A DNA stretch of 64,000 nt from assembly GCF_040546765.1 (NCBI RefSeq), contig NZ_JBEPOK010000001.1, positions 5,270,001 to 5,334,000 on the forward strand, written 5' to 3'. Positions 41,029-48,616 of this stretch are shown piece by piece. Position 1 is the first letter of the stretch; every line of letters starts with the position of its first letter. The notes beneath the pieces were generated by a model that did not search any database, was not told the origin of the DNA, and worked only from the letters and a program-made list of their open reading frames with translations. A program made the position numbers and the translations under genes. Source of the stretch: Arthrobacter sp. OAP107 (GTDB taxonomy: Bacteria > Actinomycetota > Actinomycetes > Actinomycetales > Micrococcaceae).

Positions 41029-41646
41029 TCAAACAGTAGCGCGTCTTCGCACCCGCCAGAGCAAGGCAATGTAGGCCAGGTCGAAGACGCTGCACAGCGC
41101 TCCGAGCCCAAGGATCAGGGGCGAGTTTCCGTAACCGCCGTAGACGATGGTGGGGGCAAGGGTCCCGATCCACTTGGCCACGGCGATGACGGGGGACTGG
41201 CCCCGGGCGCTTCCGCGCGAGACGAACATCGCGATGAACAAACCGGACATCAGCAGGTTCTGCAGGAACGCGGCGTACTTGGTGGCGTCGTCCCAGCCGA
41301 ACTCGGCTACGAACAGCAGCTGCACCGCGATCGACGTGACGCCCAGCAGCGCGGCCCAGGCCAGGAAGAGCGGCCGCGTGACCCAGGACGGCAGCTCGGC
41401 CCGCCCAAACCGCAGGAATGTGTAGACGATGAGGATGTCCGCCAGGCCCCACACGATGTTAAAGACACCCTGGGCCGATATCCCGGTGGCCACGGAGCGC
41501 GAGGCGTAGATGGCCTCCCAGGCGAAGTTGAGCGCCAGGGCCGCCGCCGGGATGGCATAGGTGCGCTGCCGGAAGCCCAGCCGGATCGCCTCGGCGTACA
41601 CGACGGTCCAGGCCACGCCGCTGAGGATCGTCAGAAACAGGATCAT
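41029..41646 (-). CDS. seven-TM protein resembling Pyr4-type membrane terpene cyclases
   Basis: 205 residues, seven likely TM helices, no soluble domain. Two conserved acidic residues stand in the positions of the Pyr4 family: E44 in LNFAWEAIY and D189 in SVFDLAYIALL, about 145 residues apart (Pyr4 uses an early Glu and a late Asp about as far apart). Fungal Pyr4 and Streptomyces DmtA1 cyclise prenylated substrates in the membrane; many bacterial members are uncharacterised. No prenyltransferase or other biosynthetic gene is nearby, so a role in terpene synthesis is only a suggestion. ATG 41646 has GAGGAG 5 bases upstream and beats the in-frame TTG 41658. ltrA follows 3 bases on. Confidence 0.6.
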   Translation of the reverse strand: MILFLTILSGVAWTVVYAEAIRLGFRQRTYAIPAAALALNFAWEAIYASRSVATGISAQGVFNIVWGLADILIVYTFLRFGRAELPSWVTRPLFLAWAALLGVTSIAVQLLFVAEFGWDDATKYAAFLQNLLMSGLFIAMFVSRGSARGQSPVIAVAKWIGTLAPTIVYGGYGNSPLILGLGALCSVFDLAYIALLWRVRRRATV

Positions 41647-41658
41647 GTTGCTCCTCAA

Positions 41659-41690
41659 CTCGGCAGTGATCTCGGCAGTGATCTCGGCAG
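41659..41690. repeat. 12-bp tandem repeat, 2.7 copies
   Basis: CTCGGCAGTGAT is repeated at 41659 and 41671, with a partial third copy at 41683. It lies just upstream of the Pyr4-like gene's ribosome site, between it and the family B palindrome. Confidence 0.75.
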
Positions 41691-41695
41691 GGACT

Positions 41696-41760
41696 GCAAC
41701 GCGGGGTCACTTTGCGCCCCATCGGGGCCCCCGATTGGGCGGTATCTGACCCCGCGTTGC
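41696..41760. repeat. intergenic palindrome, family B copy 1
   Basis: Outer arms GCAACGCGGGGTCA (41696-41709) and complement (41747-41760) pair perfectly; the inner part shares ATTGGGCGGTATCTGACC with copy 2 at 60280-60342. It lies 19 bases past the stop of the GNAT-AAA gene and may terminate it. Confidence 0.8.
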
Positions 41761-41779
41761 TTTAACAACGCGGCTGAGG

Positions 41780-43105
41780 CTAGACCCGGCCGAGGGCGTC
41801 GATGTCCTCCAGGAACTGCTGGTGCACCTCGTCGCTGACGGTGGTGCGGGTGTCCGCGATGGCATCGAGGTAGTCCTGGGTGGCGGGGCCCTTCCGGACC
41901 GCCTCGCGGACCGAAACGCCGCCCCCGGACGCCAGCCCGCCGTCGCTGCCATTGCCATATACAGATTTTTCCAGCGCCCGCTGCGAGGCGCTGCGGGCGG
42001 CGAACTCGATGTCCGCGGGGGAGAAGCCCTCGGTGCGGTCCACGAGCTGCTCCACGTCCACGTTGTCCACGACCGCGGCGGGGATGAAGCGCTGCCACAT
42101 GGCTTCGCGGGCCTGCCGGTCGGGCAGGCCGATGGGGATCACGTAGTCGAACCGGCCGTGCCGCAGGAACGCGGTATCGAGGGCCCGGATGAAGTTGGTG
42201 GCGCAGACCAGAAGCCGGCCGGGCTGTTCGCGGAAGGCCGGGATGATCTTGAGCAGTTCGTTGGTGACGCCCTGCAGCGGCGAGGGCGGGTCGCCGGCGC
42301 GCTGGGACGCGATCTCCTCGACCTCGTCGATGAACACAACGGCGTGCTCGAGTTCAGAGATCTCCAGGAACGTCTCCCGCAGCGCGCCGGCCAGGCCCTT
42401 GGGGTCAGAGGCGAGGCGGGAGGGGAAGACTTCCACGAAGGGCCACTCCAGCCGGGAGGCGATGGCCTTGGCGAAGGTGGTTTTGCCGGTGCCGGGCGGC
42501 CCGAACAGCACCACGGCGCGCGGCGGCACCACGCCGAATTCGTCGGCGAGGTCGGCCTCGGCCAACGGCAGGACCAGGCGCCGTTCCAGGAGTTCCTTCT
42601 CGCGGCGCATGCCGGCCACGTTTTCCCAGAGGTCCCGGGCCAGGATGCGGCCGCCGAGCAGGCCCAGCGGCTCGAGTTCCTGCCGCTGCACGGGGATGGT
42701 CCGCTCGAAGTAGCGCAGGTTCTTCTTGAGCACGAAGCCGCGGCTCAGGAAGGCCTCCACCCGGGTTTCCAGCTCGGGCATCAGGGCGGAAAGCTTGTTC
42801 AGCCCGTGCGGCGCCATCCGGTTTTCGACGGCGGCGAGCAGCGAGGTGCCGATGCCCCGGCCGCGGAATTCGGGCAGGGTGGCCAGGAAGACCACCCAGC
42901 CCTGGTCATGCGCTGCCCGTCCGACGGCAGCGCCCACCACCTGGTCGCCGAGCACCGCCACCACGGCGTGGTCCTTCTCGCAGGAGGCCAGCACCTCCGA
43001 GAGCGCATAGACCGGCTCGACGTTGGTGGCCTTCAGCGATTCCCAGAGGTGCAGGATGCCGTCAAGGTCCGCGGAGTGGAAGTCCCGGATCCGCCAGTTG
43101 GTCAT
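41780..43105 (-). CDS. GNAT acetyltransferase-AAA+ ATPase fusion protein
   Basis: 441 residues. N-terminal GNAT-like domain (about 1-140): WRIRDFHSADLDGILHLWES and the acetyl-CoA loop LPEFRGRGIGTSLL (R/Q-x-x-G-x-G/A). C-terminal classic AAA+ ATPase (about 160-375): Walker A GPPGTGKTTFAKA (about 201-213), Walker B VVFIDEVEE, sensor 1 CATNFIRALD and arginine-finger region RHGRFDYVI, plus the sensor-2 helical lid FSPADIEFAARSASQRAL. AAA+ proteins of this type act as rings that remodel proteins. The fusion is unusual; the ATPase could present a substrate to the acetyltransferase. It is followed by the family B palindrome. Function is unknown. Confidence 0.88.
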   Translation of the reverse strand: MTNWRIRDFHSADLDGILHLWESLKATNVEPVYALSEVLASCEKDHAVVAVLGDQVVGAAVGRAAHDQGWVVFLATLPEFRGRGIGTSLLAAVENRMAPHGLNKLSALMPELETRVEAFLSRGFVLKKNLRYFERTIPVQRQELEPLGLLGGRILARDLWENVAGMRREKELLERRLVLPLAEADLADEFGVVPPRAVVLFGPPGTGKTTFAKAIASRLEWPFVEVFPSRLASDPKGLAGALRETFLEISELEHAVVFIDEVEEIASQRAGDPPSPLQGVTNELLKIIPAFREQPGRLLVCATNFIRALDTAFLRHGRFDYVIPIGLPDRQAREAMWQRFIPAAVVDNVDVEQLVDRTEGFSPADIEFAARSASQRALEKSVYGNGSDGGLASGGGVSVREAVRKGPATQDYLDAIADTRTTVSDEVHQQFLEDIDALGRV

Positions 43106-43140
43106 GAGGTTCTCTCCCGTGGTTCGACGTTGAGCCAGTT

Positions 43141-43174
43141 CTGAGCTGCCCGATTTTGCTTTCGGGCCGCTCAG
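43141..43174 (-). terminator. hairpin between the Usp and GNAT-AAA genes
   Basis: Arms 43141-43153 and 43162-43174 (CTGAGCTGCCCGA and near-complement, 12 of 13 pairs) around an 8-base loop, 62 bases past the Usp stop. No T tract follows on the minus strand. Confidence 0.5.
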
Positions 43175-43235
43175 GCGAGCATAGGCGATGGCACGCCGGC
43201 ACGGGGTTGCGGGTGCGTTGCGTTACGCGGGGCGG

Positions 43236-43748
43236 TCAGCGCCTGGCCGTGTCCACGGAAGTGTCCCGGCCCGCGTCCTTGGCGGCGGCGCCCCTGCGGA
43301 AATGGTGGTCGCGGTGGTGGTCATCATTGGTGTGCACCACCAGGACCGGGCATTCGGCATGCGCCACGCACGCGGTGCTCACCGAACCGAGGTGCAGGCC
43401 CATGAATCCGCCGTGGCCCCTGCGCCCCACCACCAGCATCGCCGCTCCGGCGGCCGCCTCCACCAGCTTGGCCGGGGCCGGGCCGCGCACCAGCTCGCTG
43501 GTCAGGGTCTCCGGGACGTCCGGCCCGAACGCCTTCTCGATGGCCTGGGCGAGGATGTTGGCAGCGGAGGTTTCGAACGCCTCGAAATCCGGGGGGATGT
43601 ACCCGGCGTACATTTCCGGGAAGTGCCAGCACGCCACGGCATGGACGCGGGCGCCCAGGCCCGGCGCCAGCCGGGCCGCCAGACGGAGGGCCTCCACCGA
43701 GGAGTCCGAGCCGTCCACGCCCACAACCACTTTGCCTTCCGCATTCAT
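43236..43748 (-). CDS. universal stress protein (UspA family) with C-terminal extension
   Basis: 170 residues. Usp fold from VVVGVDGSDSSVEALRLAARLAPG to MLVVGRRGHGGFMGLHLGSVSTACVAHAECPVLVV, containing the full ATP-binding signature G-R-x-G-H-G-G-x9-G-S-V. A His/Arg-rich tail (HTNDDHHRDHHFRRGAAAKD) of about 28 residues follows, not usual for the family and possibly metal-binding or disordered. ATG 43748 has AAGGAG at good spacing; upstream in-frame sequence is the next gene's 3' end. It is 82 bases from the MBL-rhodanese gene and may be co-transcribed. Confidence 0.9.
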   Translation of the reverse strand: MNAEGKVVVGVDGSDSSVEALRLAARLAPGLGARVHAVACWHFPEMYAGYIPPDFEAFETSAANILAQAIEKAFGPDVPETLTSELVRGPAPAKLVEAAAGAAMLVVGRRGHGGFMGLHLGSVSTACVAHAECPVLVVHTNDDHHRDHHFRRGAAAKDAGRDTSVDTARR

Positions 43749-43830
43749 CGCTGCTCTCCTTTGCAACCTCGACTTTGCAACTTTCGACCCCGCAACTTTC
43801 GACCGGACGCCCCAGTCGGGGACAGGAAGG

Positions 43831-45201
43831 TCACCGCCGCTGCAGTGGCTGCATCTGCAGGGCGACCCCGGCTGCCGCAGCGTCCCGGAACCGGGCATCG
43901 ATCTGCACCACATCCCGCCCCGCCCGCTGCAGCAGGCTCGCTGCGACGCCCGCACGGTATCCGGTGGCGCAATGCACCCAGAGGCACCCCTGGGGCAGCT
44001 CGCCCAGGCGGTCCAGCAGTTCGTGCAGCGGCACGTTGATGGCGCCGGCAACGTGGGAGGACGCGAACTCGTCTTCCCGTCGGACGTCAAGGATGGTGTC
44101 GCCGTCGGGCTTTTCATGAACGACGGCGGCCCAGCCCGCCCGGGGGTAGGAGGCGACCGGGGCTCCCGGCGCGAGTTCGCCGGGTTCCGTTCCCACTGCG
44201 GCGCCGGGGCGGTCAATGCCGATGCGGGAAAGGTCCCGGATGGCGTTTTGCAGGTCCTCGCGGCCGCCGACCAGCGTCACCTTCTCACCCCAGGGCAGGA
44301 CCCAGCCGAGATAGGAACTGAAGCTCCGCCCCGAGCCGTATTCGAAGCTGACGGTGCCCTGCAGGTGATTGCCGGCAAACAGCACGCGGTGGCGCAGATC
44401 CACCACCCACTCGCCGCCCGCCAGCCGCTCCGCCAGTTCAGCGGCGCCGAGGGACTCCGGCAGGCTCAGGTCCGCGGGCTCGGGGCCGGTCATGTTGATG
44501 GGGGCCATGTGGGCGTAATACGAGGGGTAGGCGGAGAGGTTGGCTGTGAGTTCGGCCGCGAAGTGCTCGGGATCCGGGTCCGCCAGCGCGTGGTTGGCCC
44601 CGCGCTGCTCCCCGATGGTCGACGTCTCCGCGCGGGTGGCGGGCCCGATCGAGCAGAACGAGCCGAACCCGTGGGTGGGGTAGAGCGCGGCATCGGGTCC
44701 CGCTTCGTCTGCGAGCCGGTGGACGGAGGCGTACTGGTCCCGGGTCAGCCCGGCCGTGTCTCGGGGGCCGAGCAAATCGGTGCGGCCCACGGAGCCGAAG
44801 AGCAGGCTGCCGCCGGAAAACACCGCCCGGGCCCGTCCGTCCGTGACTATGTAGGACAGGTGCGTGTGCGTGTGCCCGGGAGTGGCCACCGCCCGGAGCG
44901 TGAGTGCGCCGATTTGCAGGGTTTGGCCGTCCTCAACCGGCTCACGCTCAAAGGCCACCTGGTCCGCGGCGTTTATCAGGTACTTCGCGCCGTGGGCGCG
45001 GGCGAGGACCAGGCCGCCGGTGAGGTAATCGTTGTGGACATGGGTTTCCGCGACGTGGGTGATCTGCACCCCGGCGTTCCGGGCGGCCGCCTCGATCCGG
45101 TCCGTGTCCCGCTGGGCATCGACCACCAGCGCCACGCGGCCGTCGTGGACCAGGTAGCTGCGGTCCCCGAGCTGCGGGGTTTCGATGACAACGACATCCA
45201 T
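43831..45201 (-). CDS. metallo-beta-lactamase fold-rhodanese fusion (persulfide dioxygenase-like)
   Basis: 456 residues. N-terminal MBL domain (about 1-240): metal motif THVHNDYLTGG with H54, H56 and D58, then PGHTHTHLSY. C-terminal half holds two rhodanese domains; the second ends in VHCATGYRAG with the persulfide-carrying Cys C411, the first lacks a Cys. Persulfide dioxygenase-rhodanese fusions oxidise glutathione or other thiol persulfides to sulfite and handle sulfane sulfur in the cytosol. Two family metal positions look altered: Tyr after D58 instead of His, and FSGGSLL where ETHE1-type enzymes have GDALL, so the iron-ligand Asp is Gly. Activity is therefore uncertain. Confidence 0.9.
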   Translation of the reverse strand: MDVVVIETPQLGDRSYLVHDGRVALVVDAQRDTDRIEAAARNAGVQITHVAETHVHNDYLTGGLVLARAHGAKYLINAADQVAFEREPVEDGQTLQIGALTLRAVATPGHTHTHLSYIVTDGRARAVFSGGSLLFGSVGRTDLLGPRDTAGLTRDQYASVHRLADEAGPDAALYPTHGFGSFCSIGPATRAETSTIGEQRGANHALADPDPEHFAAELTANLSAYPSYYAHMAPINMTGPEPADLSLPESLGAAELAERLAGGEWVVDLRHRVLFAGNHLQGTVSFEYGSGRSFSSYLGWVLPWGEKVTLVGGREDLQNAIRDLSRIGIDRPGAAVGTEPGELAPGAPVASYPRAGWAAVVHEKPDGDTILDVRREDEFASSHVAGAINVPLHELLDRLGELPQGCLWVHCATGYRAGVAASLLQRAGRDVVQIDARFRDAAAAGVALQMQPLQRR

Positions 45202-45298
45202 ACTCCGGCCCCTTCGCCCACCAGAGAGGCACCGCTCAGCGCGGGCCTCGCCCCGGATGCCTCCATCGTAGGCCGATTAGTGGCAGAAGGGGCCTGCC

Positions 45299-46681
45299 TT
45301 ATTTCGAACCGGCTGGCTTGATGTTCTGGTTGATGTGGAACAGGTTGCCGGGATCGTACTTGGCCTTGACCTCGGCGAGGCGGGCATAGTTCCCCGCGTA
45401 GGTGTCCTTAATGTTCGGCTGGTCGTCGGCGTCGAGGAAGTTGACGTAGCCCGCACCGGATCCGAGCGGCTGGAGCTCGGCATAGTAGTCGCGCACCCAC
45501 TTGATGTTGGCTTCGTTGTGGGCCGGATCCTCCCAATGGCAGGCGATGTCCACGGCAAAGTTGACGTCGCGGTACGGGAATGCGGTCTCGTCCCGCCCGA
45601 CCCGCTGGACGGCACCGTTGATCGGGTAGAAGTGGTTGGCCGTCTGGACGCTGGGAATGCCCTCGCCGAACTTCTCGGCTACACGGACCACTTCATCGGT
45701 CATGCCGGGCAGGAACGCTGACTTCCAGTAGGCCTGCAGGCCCTTCGGGTACATGGGGTCGAAGAGCGTGTTGAGGACTGTGTAGGGAAGGGGGCCCAGG
45801 AAGGAACCGGCCACGGGAGCAACATCAAGGAATGGCTGCCATTGGCGCTCACCCTCGTTGTGCGGGCCTGCCCAGCCGCCCACCAGCACCACCACGGGCT
45901 TGCCGTGATATTCCTCAGGCAGGAACGGGACCGGCGGGCCCTGGTGGAAGCCCAGGAACACGCCCATCTCCTCAGGTGCCGTGCCGATGTACTCCCTGTA
46001 GAGCCCGGCCACCGCTTCGGCATGTTCGAGAAGGTAAATGATCACGCCGCCGTAGAGAACATCCACGGGGTGCACTTTGAACTCAAGGGAAGTCACGACG
46101 CCGAAGTTGCCGGTCCCGCCGCGAAGCGCCCAGAAGAGGTCCTCATTTTCCGTGGCGCTGGCGATCACAAAGTTCCCCTCGGCAGTCACCACGTCCGCGG
46201 ACTCCAGGTTGTCACACGACAGCCCGTACTTCCGGGCAAGGTAGCCGATGCCTCCACCGAGGGTGAGCCCCGCGACGCCTGTGGATCCGATGATGCCGCC
46301 TGTGGTGGCCAGTCCGAAGGCGCCTGTGGCGTGGTTAAAGTCCGCCCACGTTGCTCCGGCCTCAGCCCGCGCCCTGGCGGCGGACGGGTCCACCCGCACT
46401 CCCCGGCAGGCTGAGAAGTCGACGACGAGACCGCCATCGCAGGTCCCGAATCCCGGTGCGCTGTGCCCGCCGCCACGAAGCGCCAAGTCGGTGCCTGTAT
46501 CGCGGGCGAAATTCACCGCGGCAATGACGTCCGCGACCTGCGACACGCGCAGGATGGCCGCAGGACGTTTGTCGATCATTCCGTTGAAGACGGCCCGGGC
46601 GTCGTCATAGTCTTGCTGGTCGCTCGTGATGACTCGGCCCCGTACTTTTTCCTGCAGGGCCTGGAAGGAGTTGTTGTCCAT
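45299..46681 (-). CDS. FAD-linked oxidase of the VAO/BBE family
   Basis: 460 residues. PP-loop FAD domain with RGGGHSAPGF, whose His is the usual covalent attachment point, LTLGGGIGYLARKYGLSCDNL, and the C-terminal BBE domain (YAGNYARLAEVKAKYDPGNLFHINQNI). No Cys stands at the second attachment position, so FAD is probably singly bound as in 6-hydroxy-D-nicotine oxidase of Paenarthrobacter, which it resembles in general layout. Its substrate (sugar, alkaloid or phenolic alcohol) cannot be told. ATG 46681 has CGGAG 8 bases upstream; upstream in-frame sequence is low-complexity leader. A promoter lies at 46916-46944. Confidence 0.9.
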   Translation of the reverse strand: MDNNSFQALQEKVRGRVITSDQQDYDDARAVFNGMIDKRPAAILRVSQVADVIAAVNFARDTGTDLALRGGGHSAPGFGTCDGGLVVDFSACRGVRVDPSAARARAEAGATWADFNHATGAFGLATTGGIIGSTGVAGLTLGGGIGYLARKYGLSCDNLESADVVTAEGNFVIASATENEDLFWALRGGTGNFGVVTSLEFKVHPVDVLYGGVIIYLLEHAEAVAGLYREYIGTAPEEMGVFLGFHQGPPVPFLPEEYHGKPVVVLVGGWAGPHNEGERQWQPFLDVAPVAGSFLGPLPYTVLNTLFDPMYPKGLQAYWKSAFLPGMTDEVVRVAEKFGEGIPSVQTANHFYPINGAVQRVGRDETAFPYRDVNFAVDIACHWEDPAHNEANIKWVRDYYAELQPLGSGAGYVNFLDADDQPNIKDTYAGNYARLAEVKAKYDPGNLFHINQNIKPAGSK

Positions 46682-46915
46682 GGGATACTCCGATTCGTCC
46701 GGGGTCGAATACCCCGGGAAGTGGGCGCGGCTGCGGTACGGCTGCGCTGGCGGCTGGCTACGCAGCCGGCGCGGGCGGCTACAGAGGCGGAGAGCGGATG
46801 CACCTTGGCAGGATGGCAGCCTTGCGCAGTCTGCCGTGGCGTGATTCAGATACGAGGCGGGCCCCGTATCGACGGGTTGGGGCCGGCGGCCCACAGTTGA
46901 GGCGCGGCTAGTCGT

Positions 46916-46944
46916 AAGCTACTCCCGCCCCAAACGACGGTCAA
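46916..46944 (-). promoter_or_regulatory. promoter candidate for the FAD oxidase gene
   Basis: On the minus strand TTGACC and TAGCTT are separated by exactly 17 bases. Transcription would start near 46909 and give a leader of about 228 bases before the ATG, unusually long for this window. Confidence 0.45.
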
Positions 46945-46967
46945 CAGCCGAAAACAAAACACGCTTA

Positions 46968-47023
46968 AGCGCGAACGGACACTTGGGTCCCCGGGGTTGG
47001 GGCCTCAAGTGTCCGTTCGCGCT
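46968..47023. repeat. intergenic palindrome, family A copy 2
   Basis: Arms 46968-46992 and 46999-47023 pair at 23 of 25 positions with a 6-base loop. The arms are nearly identical to those at 35069-35134 (AGCGCGAACGGACA...). It lies 38 bases past the ansP stop, again at the 3' end of a minus-strand gene. Confidence 0.85.
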
Positions 47024-47060
47024 ATTGCGACGCGATTTGCGGGGGGGAAGAACCTGCTGG

Positions 47061-48578
47061 TTAGATCCGGTCCGCGCCGCCCGGGCCGGGGCGGTTGGCG
47101 ATGACGGGGGACATGCCGGTGAAGCCTTCGCGGGCTTCGGCGATTTCGTGGATGCGTTTGCGGCAGGCGTACCAGCCGGCGACCATGAGGGCGATGGCGA
47201 TGAGTGTGACTACGAGGGTCAGGGGTGAGTCGATGAAGACCATGACGAGCACGCCGATGAGGAAGAGCAGGGAGAGGTAGCCGGTGTAGGGGGCGCCGAA
47301 CATCCGGAAGGAGGGGCGTTTGAGCCAGCCTTTGTCTGCCCAGCGTTTGAGTTGGATCTGGCAGAGGACGATGGTGGCCCAGGTGACGATGATGCCGACG
47401 GAGGCGATGTTCAGGACGATCTCGAAGGCCTGGGAGGGGACGAGGTAGTTCAGCGGGACGCCGAGTAGGGAGACGCCGGCGGTGATGGCGATGCCGCCGT
47501 AGGGGACGCCGGCCTTGTTCATGCGCTGGGCGAATTTGGGGGCGGAGCCGGCCACGGACATGGAGCGCAGGATCCGGCCGGTGGAGTAGAGGCCGGCGTT
47601 CAGGGAGGACAGGGCGGCGGTGAGGACGACGAGGTTCATGATGACGTCCACGCCCTGGATGCCGATGGAGCCGAAGAACGTCACGAAGGGGCTGACGCCT
47701 TTTTGGTAGGAGGTGAAGGGCAGGAGCAGGGCGAGCAGGATGACGGAGCCGACGTAGAACACGGCGATCCGGAAGACCACGGAGTTGATGGCCTTGGGCA
47801 TGATTTTTTCGGGGTTTTCGGTTTCGCCGGCGGCGGTGCCGACGAGTTCGATGGAGGCGTAGGCGAACAGGACGCCCTGCATGAGGATGATCATGGGCAG
47901 CAGGCCGTTGGGGAAGATGCCGCCGTTGTCGGTGAGGAGGCTGAAGCCGACCTCCTGGCCGGGGACGGGGGTGCCGAAGATGACGAAGTAGGTGCCGATG
48001 AGCAGGAACGCGACGAGGGCTGCGACTTTGATGATGGCGAACCAGAATTCCATTTCGCCGAAGACCTTGACGGAGACGAGGTTCAGGCCGAGGACGACGA
48101 TGAGGGCGGTCAGTGCCCAGACCCACTGGGGGACGTCGGCCATCCAGGGGACGTAGTTGCCGAAGAAGTTCATGTAGAGGGCGGCGGCGGTGATGTCCAC
48201 GATGGTGGTGGTGGCCCAGTTGATCCAGTAGAACCAGCCGGAGACGAAGGCTGCCTTTTCGCCGAAGAATTCGCGGGCGTAGGAGACGAACGAGCCCGAG
48301 GAGGGCCGGTGCAGCACCAGTTCGCCGAGGGCGCGCAGGATCAGGAAGGCGAAGAAGCCGCAGACGGCGTAGGCGATGACCAGGGACGGGCCGGCGGCGT
48401 TGAGCCGGCCGCCGGCGCCGAGGAACAGGCCGGTGCCGATCGCGCCGCCGATGGCGATCATCTGGATCTGCCGCGGCTTCAGGCTCTTGTGGTAGCCCTT
48501 GTCCTCGGCATGGAGAAGGTTTTCGGTGGCGTGTGCCTGGGCCGGAACCGTATGGTCTGTGATGGGTTGGTTACTCAT
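47061..48578 (-). CDS. ansP: L-asparagine permease-type amino-acid transporter (APC superfamily)
   Basis: 505 residues, 12 TM segments of the amino-acid permease (AAP) family. Family marks: HKSLKPRQIQMIAIGGAIGTGLFLGAG at TM1 and HRPSSGSFVSYAREFFGEKAAFVSGWFYWINWATT, as in AnsP/GabP. The asparagine assignment rests on similarity in these segments and on the operon, which also encodes asparaginase and aspartate ammonia-lyase. It is the last gene of the unit, 38 bases after aspA. Third positions are almost all G or C, leaving another frame open for over a kilobase beneath it. A family A palindrome follows. Confidence 0.88.
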   Translation of the reverse strand: MSNQPITDHTVPAQAHATENLLHAEDKGYHKSLKPRQIQMIAIGGAIGTGLFLGAGGRLNAAGPSLVIAYAVCGFFAFLILRALGELVLHRPSSGSFVSYAREFFGEKAAFVSGWFYWINWATTTIVDITAAALYMNFFGNYVPWMADVPQWVWALTALIVVLGLNLVSVKVFGEMEFWFAIIKVAALVAFLLIGTYFVIFGTPVPGQEVGFSLLTDNGGIFPNGLLPMIILMQGVLFAYASIELVGTAAGETENPEKIMPKAINSVVFRIAVFYVGSVILLALLLPFTSYQKGVSPFVTFFGSIGIQGVDVIMNLVVLTAALSSLNAGLYSTGRILRSMSVAGSAPKFAQRMNKAGVPYGGIAITAGVSLLGVPLNYLVPSQAFEIVLNIASVGIIVTWATIVLCQIQLKRWADKGWLKRPSFRMFGAPYTGYLSLLFLIGVLVMVFIDSPLTLVVTLIAIALMVAGWYACRKRIHEIAEAREGFTGMSPVIANRPGPGGADRI

Positions 48579-48616
48579 GGGAGTCCTTTGATTTCCTGTT
48601 GGGGGAAGGAATCTTG

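Larger units (their letters stand above)
46682..47060. other. 379-base spacer with a long leader and a palindromic repeat
   Basis: Nearest the FAD oxidase it contains about 225 bases of untranslated leader with several GC-rich inverted segments (around 46735-46800). A promoter for that gene lies at 46916-46944 and the family A palindrome at 46968-47023. I see no gene of its own; an in-frame extension of the oxidase would be Arg/Ser/Pro-rich and unlike a signal peptide. Confidence 0.5.

Noticed and set aside
45299..46894. Longer start for the FAD oxidase (71 extra residues)
   Set aside because: The extension is Arg/Ser/Pro/Ala-rich, with no signal peptide or family similarity; ATG 46681 has a ribosome site and the family's normal N terminus.
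47005..48126. Long open frame of over 370 codons, opposite phase within the ansP gene
   Set aside because: It is Arg/Pro/His-rich with no family motif, and it results from the extreme G/C third positions of ansP, which is clearly coding.
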